Source: a virus. From it: a DNA stretch of 40,519 bases. A program made the translations under genes and the position numbers. A model generated the notes under the pieces. That model did not search any database. It was not told where the DNA came from and saw only the letters and a list, made by a program, of their open reading frames with translations. Shown in pieces: positions 13,465-21,410 of the stretch. Positions within the stretch are counted from its first letter, which is position 1, and each line of letters opens with the position of its first letter. The stretch is from positions 1 through 40,519 of the IMG/VR virus record IMGVR_UViG_3300043411_000560; one strand, 5' to 3'.

Positions 13465-13554
13465 TGTACTGGTGCGATACGCCACTCACTGACTGTGGCT
13501 AGAACCTACCTCAGCTCAACTGAACCGAATCTGAACGGAGACAGCGGCAGCACG

Positions 13555-13722
13555 ATGACCGCCGAAGCTGACGTGCCAGATCACATCGAGGCGCTCGCCG
13601 ATCTGCTGGCGAACCACGCCTTTGAAATCGAGCAAAGCTGCTTCATTGTCTCTGACATGCTCCGGGAAGCCATGGAACGCAGGCTCGCAGATCGCCTTGA
13701 AGGTACGGAGACGCTTCACTAA
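13555..13722 (+). CDS. Hypothetical small protein, first of late region
   Basis: 55 aa. ATG 13555 is the first good start; there is no strong ribosome site. Acidic and helical (ALADLLANHAFEIEQSCFIV). The stop overlaps the next ATG by one base (TAATG). Not recognised. Confidence 0.55.
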   Translation: MTAEADVPDHIEALADLLANHAFEIEQSCFIVSDMLREAMERRLADRLEGTETLH

Positions 13723-14147
13723 TGGGCAAGTCGAGCACCTTCGAGAACGATTTGCTCAAGCTCCTGTTTCACGGGACGGCGATTGCCAACGTCGCCGATA
13801 ACGCCGCGGTATCGCCGGCAACGTCACTCTACGTTAGTCTGCACACGGCGAACCCGGAGAGCGGCACGCAGGCAACCAGTGAATGTACATGGGGTGCTTA
13901 CGCGCGCCTCGCTACCAACCGCAGTTCGGCTTCGTGGACGATCTCTGGCGGCACCGTCACTCCGGTTGCCACGATCGAATGGGCGGAAGCCACGAGTGGC
14001 AGTCAGACGGCGACGCACTGGGGCATCGGCACCGCGTCGAGCGGAACTGGAAAACTGCTCTACAGCGGCACGATCTCGCCGGCAATCGCCATCGCATCGG
14101 GTGTTACGCCGCGCCTGACGACGGCATCAACGGTCACAGAGGACTAG
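13722..14147 (+). CDS. Phage tail-fibre-associated protein (Gp80-like family)
   Basis: 141 aa. The pattern NDLLKLLFHGTAIANVADNA, then SLYVSLHTANP, a TSECTWGAYAR stretch, ATHWGIGTASSGTGKLLYSG and the final TPRLTTAST-TED is that of a very common small structural protein usually annotated as tail fibre protein. It is beta-rich. It precedes the spike gene and is probably part of its assembly or base. Confidence 0.75.
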   Translation: MGKSSTFENDLLKLLFHGTAIANVADNAAVSPATSLYVSLHTANPESGTQATSECTWGAYARLATNRSSASWTISGGTVTPVATIEWAEATSGSQTATHWGIGTASSGTGKLLYSGTISPAIAIASGVTPRLTTASTVTED

Positions 14148-14152
14148 CCCCA

Positions 14153-16279
14153 TTGCCAGCGGCTTCTGATCTCGTACACCAGCTCTCGACAACGACCGGG
14201 ACCGGCAGCCTCACCGTGTCCAGCGTCAACGGTAAGCGCGACTTTTCGACCGCATTCGGCACTGGTTCGACGCTCAACGTATTCGATTATTTCATCAGCA
14301 ATCGAGCCGCCGCTGAATGGGAGCGCGGCACCGGGCATATGAGCGGATCGACGACGCTCGTTCGCGACACCGTGAACGCGTCCAGCAATTCTAACGCTCT
14401 CGTCAACTTCTCGGCTGGTATCAAGGATGTCGTCAACGACATTCCTGCCGGGTCTCAAATCCTCGTCTCAGACACCGGCCCGGCTGGCTATAGCCTGCTC
14501 GCAGGCATAGCGAAGCACGAGGTTCGCGCCGCGCTTGGCTACGCCGAAAACCGCGTGACGCTCAGCGTCAACCTCAAGAATTACATTGCAAACTGCGAAG
14601 ACCTGTACCCGGGCGCCATCCATTATGGATTGGTCGGAACCGGAACGACGCGTCTCGATGTGGCTGCGCTCCGCTACTATGTCCCGGTTATGATCGTAAA
14701 CGAGTCATCGTTCGGCGGAACGGTCATCGTCGATTGCGGGTCCGAAGCCTATTTTATCGGCCCCGGTATCAGCCCGTCGAACATCACGACGACGGCGCTC
14801 GAAATCGACGCTGGCGACTTTGCGGTTGTAATGAGGACGGGCGGCAACCGCATCAACGTCCAGCGACAGCTCGGCTGGGGCTACTGGGCCACCGGGACGA
14901 ACTACAAATATAAGCGTCGCGTCGATGGGACATATGATGTCGTTTACACACGGCCTGCCGGCACGACGATCAGCGCGGGCGCTACGAGCACTTCGAACAG
15001 CATTGCGTCGACGATAAGCCTCGACGCCGCCGAAGTCATTGCGATCAGTTGGCAACCGGACTCCGGGGCTGGCGCCGCGCCGCTCGATCTCGTTCCTCAG
15101 GTGGTCAGCAAGGGCACGCCCCACGGGCTCAACGCCTACCAGTTCGGTATCCGCAACCCGAATGCGTCGGTCACAGCACACGCGATTCGCGTTGAATTTG
15201 CTGGTGCCACGCGTGTTGCAACGCTGGCACAAATGGCGCGGCCTGTGCATGTCCTTGTTGTTGGACAAAGCTACGGCCTAGAGGGTTATCGAGCCTCCTC
15301 CTACTACCCGTTCTGCGAGGTGGTGCGCAAGCAGATCGACGCGTCCCCTGCGTCGGTCGCAGCAACGCTCGGCGTCTCTGTTTCCGCTGGCGATGTGCTG
15401 CAGTTCCGCAATCGTTGCATCGGTGGCTCTGCGATCCTGCAGGCCCATGCCGGGAGCGCCGGCTACTTCGTCGCGGATGATCTGGTGACGGCCGGGCCTC
15501 TGTTGACGACAGCCCTCAGTGCGATCTCAGGGTATGCCGTCAAGCCGCAGATCATGCTCTACTCTCACGGCCAGCAGGACGCGAGGACCATCACGACCGA
15601 AGCTCAGTCCATCTCAGCTCAGACGGCAATGGAGGACGTGCTCTGGCCTCAGATCAGGACCGCTCTCAACTCAGGCACGCCGGCAGCGGTCCCGATCTTC
15701 GTTGATATGATCGGCCCACGCTACGCCTCAGACGAGATCGCCGAGTATTGGATGCGCGACCGGCTCATTGAATCCATTGATGCCGGCACGAACGTCCACA
15801 GAGGCGCCGAGACCTACGGCTGTCAGCTCGATGCGACCGTGCATCCGACAGAGGCCGGATACCAGCTTATGGGCGCCCACGCTGGCCGGCACGTCAATGC
15901 TTGGATCGTCGATGGTGTCACATCTCTACGCGGTCCATCCATCGCGTCGGCCGTCCGCACTGGTAACAATGTCGCCGTGACGATCACGGTCCCGGCGACT
16001 AAGACCCTCGTCAAGCCTACCGCGCCCGATTTCTTCGGCCTGTTCGACGGCAGCGACAACCGCATCGCGATCACTGGGTATTCGTGGGTCGGTAACGTCG
16101 TCACGCTCACCGCAGCAAGCACGCCGTCGAAACTCCGCTATCCGTGCCGTCCCATCGGGTCCGCAGACAGCAGAACGATCGACATAGACAACATCATTCG
16201 CCTCACCGATCCGAGCGATCCTGTCTATGCCGGGGAGCCAGGACTACTTCTCGAATCGACAGTGACGCTCGCGCTATGA
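14153..16279 (+). CDS. Tail spike/fibre with SGNH (sialate O-acetylesterase-like) domain
   Basis: 708 aa. TTG 14153 is chosen: AGAGGA lies 9 bases upstream, and the protein then starts PAASDLVHQLSTTTGTGSLT, as expected for the common N-terminal module of such virion proteins (with AAAEWERGTGHMS and SSNSNALVNFSAGIKDV). Residues 100-330 are a beta-rich stalk. From about 365 comes an SGNH-hydrolase-like region: VVGQSYG (block I, Ser), YSHGQQDA near 471 (as in GExD blocks) and HPTEAGYQLMG near 564 (catalytic His). It would remove acetyl or similar groups from host surface polysaccharide. A C-terminal 120-residue beta domain follows. Confidence 0.75.
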   Translation: MPAASDLVHQLSTTTGTGSLTVSSVNGKRDFSTAFGTGSTLNVFDYFISNRAAAEWERGTGHMSGSTTLVRDTVNASSNSNALVNFSAGIKDVVNDIPAGSQILVSDTGPAGYSLLAGIAKHEVRAALGYAENRVTLSVNLKNYIANCEDLYPGAIHYGLVGTGTTRLDVAALRYYVPVMIVNESSFGGTVIVDCGSEAYFIGPGISPSNITTTALEIDAGDFAVVMRTGGNRINVQRQLGWGYWATGTNYKYKRRVDGTYDVVYTRPAGTTISAGATSTSNSIASTISLDAAEVIAISWQPDSGAGAAPLDLVPQVVSKGTPHGLNAYQFGIRNPNASVTAHAIRVEFAGATRVATLAQMARPVHVLVVGQSYGLEGYRASSYYPFCEVVRKQIDASPASVAATLGVSVSAGDVLQFRNRCIGGSAILQAHAGSAGYFVADDLVTAGPLLTTALSAISGYAVKPQIMLYSHGQQDARTITTEAQSISAQTAMEDVLWPQIRTALNSGTPAAVPIFVDMIGPRYASDEIAEYWMRDRLIESIDAGTNVHRGAETYGCQLDATVHPTEAGYQLMGAHAGRHVNAWIVDGVTSLRGPSIASAVRTGNNVAVTITVPATKTLVKPTAPDFFGLFDGSDNRIAITGYSWVGNVVTLTAASTPSKLRYPCRPIGSADSRTIDIDNIIRLTDPSDPVYAGEPGLLLESTVTLAL

Positions 16280-16500
16280 GCGGCGGCATAGGCGGCTCTC
16301 CCATCGGAGGCATCATCACTCTCGATGAATACCTCTACAGCGTCGGAACCATCACTGGTGCAAGCACGATGCAGGCGACCGGGCGGAGCAACGCCGCTGG
16401 CATTGGCTCTATCTCCGGAACAAGCACTATGACCGCAACAGATCAAACAGCCGGCGCGATCACCATTCGTCGGCGCAGGTTCAGGCAGATCACAATCTAA
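16276..16500 (+). CDS. Small repeat protein of the virion
   Basis: 74 aa, ATGA-coupled to the spike gene. It has a GGIGGSPIGG start and two imperfect repeats, GTITGASTMQATG and GSISGTSTMTATD, before a basic tail. Longer phage proteins with many G-x-I-x-G-x-S-T repeats are known beside tail genes; this is a two-repeat version, perhaps a shortened one. Structural role inferred. Confidence 0.6.
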   Translation: MSGGIGGSPIGGIITLDEYLYSVGTITGASTMQATGRSNAAGIGSISGTSTMTATDQTAGAITIRRRRFRQITI

Positions 16501-16955
16501 TGGCGCGACCGGTCGAGTGGACGGATGAGCGAAGGGCTGAAGTCGTCAAAGTGATATGCCTCGCAATCGCTCGTGGGGAGTCGCTTAGAAGGGCGTGCTC
16601 TCCAGAGGGGAGGCCGTCAACAACGTCGTTTCTTGAGTGGATGCAAGAGGATAGCGTATTAGCTGAACAATACGCGCGGGCACGGGAAGATCAGGCCGAC
16701 CACTACGCAGATGAAGTCATCGAGATCGCCGATTCTGAGTCTGACCCGAACAAGGCCCGCGTTCGCATTGATGCTCGCAAGTGGGCGGCCGGCAAGCGCA
16801 AACCTAAGGTCTACGGCGACCGCCTGCAGCTCGACGGTGACATGAACGTGAGCATGACCGATGCACAACTTGACACTCGGCTCACTAAGCTCCTCGGAAA
16901 AGCGGGAGTTGCTGTCGCTTCTGGCGGAGAGGGATCGGAGGAAGGCGCGGCGTAA
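16500..16955 (+). CDS. terS: Terminase small subunit (Sf6/P22-type)
   Basis: 151 aa. An N-terminal HTH region (residues 15-50) is followed by the family signature YADEVIEIADSESDPNKARV, KWAAGKRKPKVYGDRLQLD. It recognises the packaging site and feeds DNA to the large subunit. The last 95 bases overlap the start of the large terminase gene, longer than usual. The start overlaps the previous stop by one base. Confidence 0.85.
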   Translation: MARPVEWTDERRAEVVKVICLAIARGESLRRACSPEGRPSTTSFLEWMQEDSVLAEQYARAREDQADHYADEVIEIADSESDPNKARVRIDARKWAAGKRKPKVYGDRLQLDGDMNVSMTDAQLDTRLTKLLGKAGVAVASGGEGSEEGAA

Positions 16956-17646
16956 GTTCTTCGCGATGTACCCGGAAGCAGGGCCGTTGCGTCGAGAACT
17001 CTACCCTCGGCACATGGAATTGTTTGCGGCCGGCGCGACGGAATGGGAGCGCGGCATGATCGCTGCGAACCGCGTCGGCAAAACTTGGGGCGTCGGTGCC
17101 TACGAGGCGACGTGCCATCTCACGGGGATTTATCCCGACTGGTGGGCTGGAAAGCGGTTCGATGAGCCCATCGATAGCTGGGCGGCCGGCGACACGGCAC
17201 AGACGACGCGCGATGTGATTCAATTTGCGCTCACGGGTGTCGGCGGCGACGGTGTTTCAGGCGATCTCGGCACGGGCATGATCCCCGGCGATCTGATCGT
17301 GGGAACGCCGACCTCGGCGAGGGGCATATCAGGCGCTTTCGACACGATGCGCGTTAGGCATGTGTCGGGTGGCATCAGTCGGTTGGGCTTCAAGTCCTAC
17401 GACCAAGGCCGCAAGAAGTTCCAAGGCACCTACAAGCACCTGATCTGGCTCGATGAGGAGCCGCCGCTCGAAGTCTACACCGAATGCCTGACGCGCTTGA
17501 TGACGGTCAACGGCCACATGCTGGCGACGTTTACGCCGCTCGAAGGTGCAACTGACGTGGTTCGGAAGTTCTTGACGGCCTCTGATGAGAAAAATATTTC
17601 AGTAGGTCTCGAAAATCACGGGGTGACACTCGATGCAGCGGAATAG
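16861..17646 (+). CDS. terL: Terminase large subunit, ATPase part, ending at an in-frame amber codon
   Basis: 261 aa up to TAG 17644-17646. Walker A is AANRVGKTWG (residues 68-77), Walker B IWLDEE (195-200), coupling motif TFTP (223-226). The start ATG 16861 keeps the LTLGSLSSSEKRELLSLLAE N-terminus usual for this family and overlaps terS. The frame stays open after the TAG: reading through into 17653-18393 would give a 510-residue protein, the normal length for a P22-like large terminase. The stop falls in the linker between ATPase and nuclease domains. It could be a mutation, an assembly error, a readthrough signal or a true split. Confidence 0.85.
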   Translation: MHNLTLGSLSSSEKRELLSLLAERDRRKARRKFFAMYPEAGPLRRELYPRHMELFAAGATEWERGMIAANRVGKTWGVGAYEATCHLTGIYPDWWAGKRFDEPIDSWAAGDTAQTTRDVIQFALTGVGGDGVSGDLGTGMIPGDLIVGTPTSARGISGAFDTMRVRHVSGGISRLGFKSYDQGRKKFQGTYKHLIWLDEEPPLEVYTECLTRLMTVNGHMLATFTPLEGATDVVRKFLTASDEKNISVGLENHGVTLDAAE

Positions 17647-17652
17647 CTTTTC

Positions 17653-18393
17653 GTGACGTTCTGCGTTCAAGCCGGCTGGGACGACGTTCCCCACCTGTCG
17701 GCGGCACAAAAGACGGAGATGCTCAAAAGCTACCCGGAGCACGAGCGCGATGCGCGCGCGCGCGGCATTCCAATGCTCGGCTCTGGTGCGGTGTTCCCCA
17801 TCGACGAAGCTCGCATCAAGTGCGCGCCCATCGAGATTCCTCGGCACTGGCCGCAGATCGTTGGCCTCGATTTCGGCTGGGATCACCCGACCGCTGCGGC
17901 GCGGATGGCGTGGGACCGCGACAACGATTGCATCTACGTCACCGCCTGCTATCGGCGCTCGAAGGAAATCCCGGCCGTTCATGCGGCGGCGATCAAGCCG
18001 TGGGGAAAGTGGATTCCGGTCGCATGGCCGCACGACGGCGAGCAGCACGACAAGGGCAGCGGCATCCAGCTCGCCGAGCAGTACCGGCAGCAAGACCTCA
18101 ACATGTTGGCGGAGAAGGCGACCAACGCCGAGGGCGGCAACGGTGTCGAAGCCGGCATCATGGACATGCTGGAGCGGATGAGGACCGAGCGCTTCAAGGT
18201 ATTCGCCGGCCTCAACGACTGGTTCCAGGAATTCCGCATGTACCACCGCAAGGACGGGAAAATCGTGGCGCTGATCGACGACCTGATGAGTGCCACGCGC
18301 TACGGCTGCATGATGCGCCGCTTTGCCGAGACCGAGCCTCAAGCTTGGAGTTCAGCGCCGGCGCGGGCTGGTGCGGATTGGATGGGTGCATGA
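17653..18393 (+). CDS. terL: Terminase large subunit, nuclease part
   Basis: 246 aa from GTG 17653, in the same frame as the upstream half and separated by two codons from its amber stop. Begins TFCVQAGWDDVPHLSAAQKT, which in intact relatives follows the ATPase domain. RNase-H-like nuclease motifs: LDFGWDHPTAA (first Asp, near residue 75), the EAGIMDML region, and LIDDLMSATRYG near the end. Without readthrough it could be made by reinitiation after the TAG (weak ribosome site). The stop overlaps the next gene (ATGA). Confidence 0.85.
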   Translation: MTFCVQAGWDDVPHLSAAQKTEMLKSYPEHERDARARGIPMLGSGAVFPIDEARIKCAPIEIPRHWPQIVGLDFGWDHPTAAARMAWDRDNDCIYVTACYRRSKEIPAVHAAAIKPWGKWIPVAWPHDGEQHDKGSGIQLAEQYRQQDLNMLAEKATNAEGGNGVEAGIMDMLERMRTERFKVFAGLNDWFQEFRMYHRKDGKIVALIDDLMSATRYGCMMRRFAETEPQAWSSAPARAGADWMGA

Positions 18394-18575
18394 AGAACTA
18401 TCCCGAGTGGATTTGCGCCGACTGCGGCCGGAAGCATGGGCGCGTGGATGACGGCATCGCCACGTTTCACACTGGCGATGCGTGCGGATGGTGCGGTCGC
18501 GATGACGTGCCGGTGACGGAGCCGCGCGACTACGGGTATCCGAAGGCGTCGACCGAGAAGAAGGGCAAAGCCTGA
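18390..18575 (+). CDS. Small zinc-finger protein
   Basis: 61 aa with two CxxC pairs, ICADCGRKHG and CGWCGRDDV, spaced for one zinc ion. Start coupled to the terminase stop. Proteins like this sit between terminase and portal in many alphaproteobacterial podovirus-like phages; role unknown. Confidence 0.7.
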   Translation: MKNYPEWICADCGRKHGRVDDGIATFHTGDACGWCGRDDVPVTEPRDYGYPKASTEKKGKA

Positions 18576-18577
18576 CC

Positions 18578-20566
18578 ATGGACGACATCGTCAGAGAAGC
18601 GCGCGAGGCGATGGAGCGGTCGCACGACTACGACCGCGACAACCGGCGCGAGGCGATGGAGGATTTGCGATTCACGGCCGGGTTCCAGTGGTCCGACGCT
18701 GCGAAGGCAGAGCGTGCCGGCCGCCCCATGATAACGATCAATCGTTCGTCGCAGTTCTTGCGCCAGGTGTCGAATCCGATCCGCATGAACATGCCGACGA
18801 TCAAGGTCGAGCCGGATCGCGACGAACAGAGCGAGATGGCGGAGATTGCCAACGGCCTGTTGCGGCGCATCCAGTACAATTCAAGCGCATCGCACGTCTA
18901 CGCTGGCGCTACCGAGCACATGGTTGCGTGCGGTATCGGTTGGTTCCGCGTGGTGCATGACTATGCCGGGGACGACAGCTTCGATCAGGAACTGTTGGTC
19001 AAGCGCGTCTTCAATCCGTTGAGCGTCTACCCCGATCCAGCTGCTTTGGAGCCTGACCGCTCCGATATGCAGTGGTGCCTCGTGTCGGAGATGATGCCGC
19101 TGGCGTCGTTCAAGGCGAAGTACAAGGGCAAGTCGCCTACCGGCGTCGATACGACATCGGGCAGCGGTTCGTCTGTGACATGGAACAGCGGCGACTATGT
19201 GCGCGTGGCGGAGTTCTGGAAGCGCAAGCCGAAAAAGGCCACGCTTGCGCTTCTGGCCAACGGCTCAACGCACCTCATGACCGAGCGCGGCGAGCAGCAG
19301 ATTCGCGACCTCGTGGCGCAAGGCGTCATCACGAACACCCGCGACGTGACGACGTACAGCACTGAGATGGTGCTGGTGTCCGGTCATGACGTGCTGTCCG
19401 ACGCCTCCGAGTGCCCGTGCCAGTGGATTCCGATTATCCCGGTTGTTGGCGCTGAAATCCCGCTTGATGAGGGCGTTTACCGTCACGGCCTGATCCGCTT
19501 TCAGCGCGAGCCGCAGCAGCTCCACAACTACTTTATGAGCGTAGCGGCCGAAAGCCTCGGACAGCAGCCCAAGGTGCCTTATCTCGCCACGGTCGAGCAG
19601 ATCAAAGAGTACAAGGGCCTTTGGGACAACGCGAACAGATCGCCGTCGCCATACCTGCTCTACAAGCCGGACTCGCGCGTTCCGGGTGGTGCCCCGACGC
19701 GCGTTGCGCCGCCGCCGCTGCCGACTGGCCTGATCCAGATGGCGCAAATGCTGTCCGACGACATGAAGGCCACCACGGGCATCTATGACGCTGCCCTCGG
19801 CGCCAAGTCGAACGAGACGAGCGGCGTTGCCATCGCGGCGCGCACTGAGCAGGGCAACCAAGCCACGGCGCATTTCGTGGACAACCTGGAGCACAGCCTC
19901 GAACACCTCGGGCGCGTGCTGCTCGATATGATCCCCAAGGTTTACGACACGCAGCGGACGCTCAGGCTGATCGGGGAAGACGACACCGAAAAGGAAGTCA
20001 CGGTCAACCAGCCGCTGATGGCCTATGGCGAATCTGAGTTCAAGCACAACGACCTGTCGCAGATGAGCTTCAAAAGCGTGCGCGTGATCCTCGGTCCGTC
20101 CTACGCCAGCCGCCGCGCCGAGGCTGTCAACGCCCTTGTGCAGCTCGCACAGAGCATCCCGCAGATTGCTGCGGTCGGCCCTGATCTCATCGTCAAGAAC
20201 ATGGACTTCGACGGCGCCGACCAACTCGCCGAACGCCTCCGTGCAACGCTGCCGCCGCAGATCATGCAAATCGCCAGCCCGGAACAGGCTCAGGCGATGC
20301 AGCCGCCTCCCGATCCGATGGCCGACGCACAAGCCCAAGGCGCGCTGCGCATGATGGAAGCTCAGGGCGCCGAGGCTGAGGCCAAGGCACAAGAGGCCGG
20401 CGCAAAAGCCGCCAAGGAATCGCAGGGCGTCCAGTTTGAATCCGACCGTGCGCAAGCCGAGTTGGAAGGCGTCATGCTCGACAATTTGTTGAAGCGTAAG
20501 AAGCTCACGGAACCGCCGCCGCAGCCCGCGAACCGGGTGAACGCTGGAGCATCAGGAACACCATGA
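18578..20566 (+). CDS. Portal protein (P22 gp1-like)
   Basis: 662 aa, similar in size to P22 portal (725). Begins with helical REAREAMERSHDYDRDNRRE and the family-typical LRFTAGFQWSD, RPMITINRSSQFLRQVSNPI. It continues with the wing/stem region and a long Ala/Gln/Glu-rich C-terminal helix (MEAQGAEAEAKAQEAGAKAA) that would form the barrel. It makes the dodecameric ring for DNA entry and binds terminase. ATG 18578 directly follows the previous gene. Confidence 0.9.
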   Translation: MDDIVREAREAMERSHDYDRDNRREAMEDLRFTAGFQWSDAAKAERAGRPMITINRSSQFLRQVSNPIRMNMPTIKVEPDRDEQSEMAEIANGLLRRIQYNSSASHVYAGATEHMVACGIGWFRVVHDYAGDDSFDQELLVKRVFNPLSVYPDPAALEPDRSDMQWCLVSEMMPLASFKAKYKGKSPTGVDTTSGSGSSVTWNSGDYVRVAEFWKRKPKKATLALLANGSTHLMTERGEQQIRDLVAQGVITNTRDVTTYSTEMVLVSGHDVLSDASECPCQWIPIIPVVGAEIPLDEGVYRHGLIRFQREPQQLHNYFMSVAAESLGQQPKVPYLATVEQIKEYKGLWDNANRSPSPYLLYKPDSRVPGGAPTRVAPPPLPTGLIQMAQMLSDDMKATTGIYDAALGAKSNETSGVAIAARTEQGNQATAHFVDNLEHSLEHLGRVLLDMIPKVYDTQRTLRLIGEDDTEKEVTVNQPLMAYGESEFKHNDLSQMSFKSVRVILGPSYASRRAEAVNALVQLAQSIPQIAAVGPDLIVKNMDFDGADQLAERLRATLPPQIMQIASPEQAQAMQPPPDPMADAQAQGALRMMEAQGAEAEAKAQEAGAKAAKESQGVQFESDRAQAELEGVMLDNLLKRKKLTEPPPQPANRVNAGASGTP

Positions 20567-21381
20567 CCGACATCACCATCCCCGCACCGGCAGCGGCAAC
20601 GCCGGAACCGAGCACTGAGACGACCACCACCACGCCGCAGCCCGAAAAGGCCGCTGGACCCGAGCAGCAGAACGACCCCGCCCCGTCGCAGGACGGCGAG
20701 CCGGAAAAAGAGCTAACGCAAGGCGAACTCAACAAGCGCGAGCGCAACCGGGTACGGTGGCGCAACATGAAGGAATCGGCGGCAGCATCCCAGCGACGGG
20801 CTGAGGTTGCCGAGGCCGAACTGGAGCGTTTGCGGTCCGCCAAAGAACCCGATTGGTCGCAGTACACCGATCCGAACGAGGAGCTGGCCGAACGCACGGC
20901 GCACAAGGTGCGTCAAGGATTCGTCCAGTCCGTCGCCGAGGATCACAAGGCACGCGCCGCAGCCGAGCACGCTCAAGCTGAGGTCGCGCGCCAGGAAGCG
21001 TGGCGCTCCACTGTCGATGACATGCGCTCACGCATCCCGGACTACGATCAGGTGGTAACGCCGCAGACCCCGATCCACGCACGGGCAGCCCCGTTCATTG
21101 TGGATTCGGAGCGCGGCGGAGAAATTGCGTACTGGCTCGGGAAGAACCCGCAAGCTGCTGCCGATCTGTTCGACAAATTCGAGTCGTCTCCCGCTCAAGC
21201 CCTCATGGAGCTTGGCCGCATCGAAGCTCGCTTGAGCACTCTGAAGGCCAAGACCGCATCAACAGCCCCGAAGCCGGCGCCTGTTCTTTCTGGTGGTCAG
21301 AACCCGCTCGGGTTCGATCCACAGAAGGGCAGCGTTGACGATATGGCGGCCCAGCTACGCAAAGCGGGCATCATTCGCTGA
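20563..21381 (+). CDS. Scaffolding protein
   Basis: 272 aa, ATGA-coupled to portal. The N-terminal 60 residues are Pro/Thr/Glu-rich and disordered, the middle (RRAEVAEAELERLRSAKEPD) is coiled coil, and a small helical C-terminus ends SVDDMAAQLRKAGIIR. Position between portal and coat and this architecture are those of P22-like scaffolding proteins, which guide procapsid assembly and then leave. Confidence 0.85.
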   Translation: MTDITIPAPAAATPEPSTETTTTTPQPEKAAGPEQQNDPAPSQDGEPEKELTQGELNKRERNRVRWRNMKESAAASQRRAEVAEAELERLRSAKEPDWSQYTDPNEELAERTAHKVRQGFVQSVAEDHKARAAAEHAQAEVARQEAWRSTVDDMRSRIPDYDQVVTPQTPIHARAAPFIVDSERGGEIAYWLGKNPQAAADLFDKFESSPAQALMELGRIEARLSTLKAKTASTAPKPAPVLSGGQNPLGFDPQKGSVDDMAAQLRKAGIIR

Positions 21382-21410
21382 CGGGCGTCCCCAAATAAGG
21401 ACCGACACCA

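Noticed and set aside
13307-13489. A 60-codon minus-strand frame in the gap before the late region, which could explain the leftward terminator.
   Set aside because: GTG start without ribosome site and an unnatural Ser/Arg/His-rich sequence; not supportable as a gene.
17644-17646. General reassignment of TAG to an amino acid in this phage.
   Set aside because: Several other genes end cleanly at TAG with the next gene starting right after (for example 1273, 14147, 22840, 26402, 27782 and 31444), so TAG works as stop.
17584-17655. A self-splicing intron or intein interrupting the large terminase.
   Set aside because: The reading frame is continuous on both sides of a single TAG and the segment is far too short for either element.
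19265-20455. Long minus-strand reading frame (396 codons) antisense to the portal gene.
   Set aside because: Shadow of a GC-rich coding sequence; Arg/His/Leu-rich composition, no ribosome site, and the plus-strand portal is certain. The same applies to 21969-22904, 12892-13485, 11681-12385, 17599-18342 and 7131-7940.
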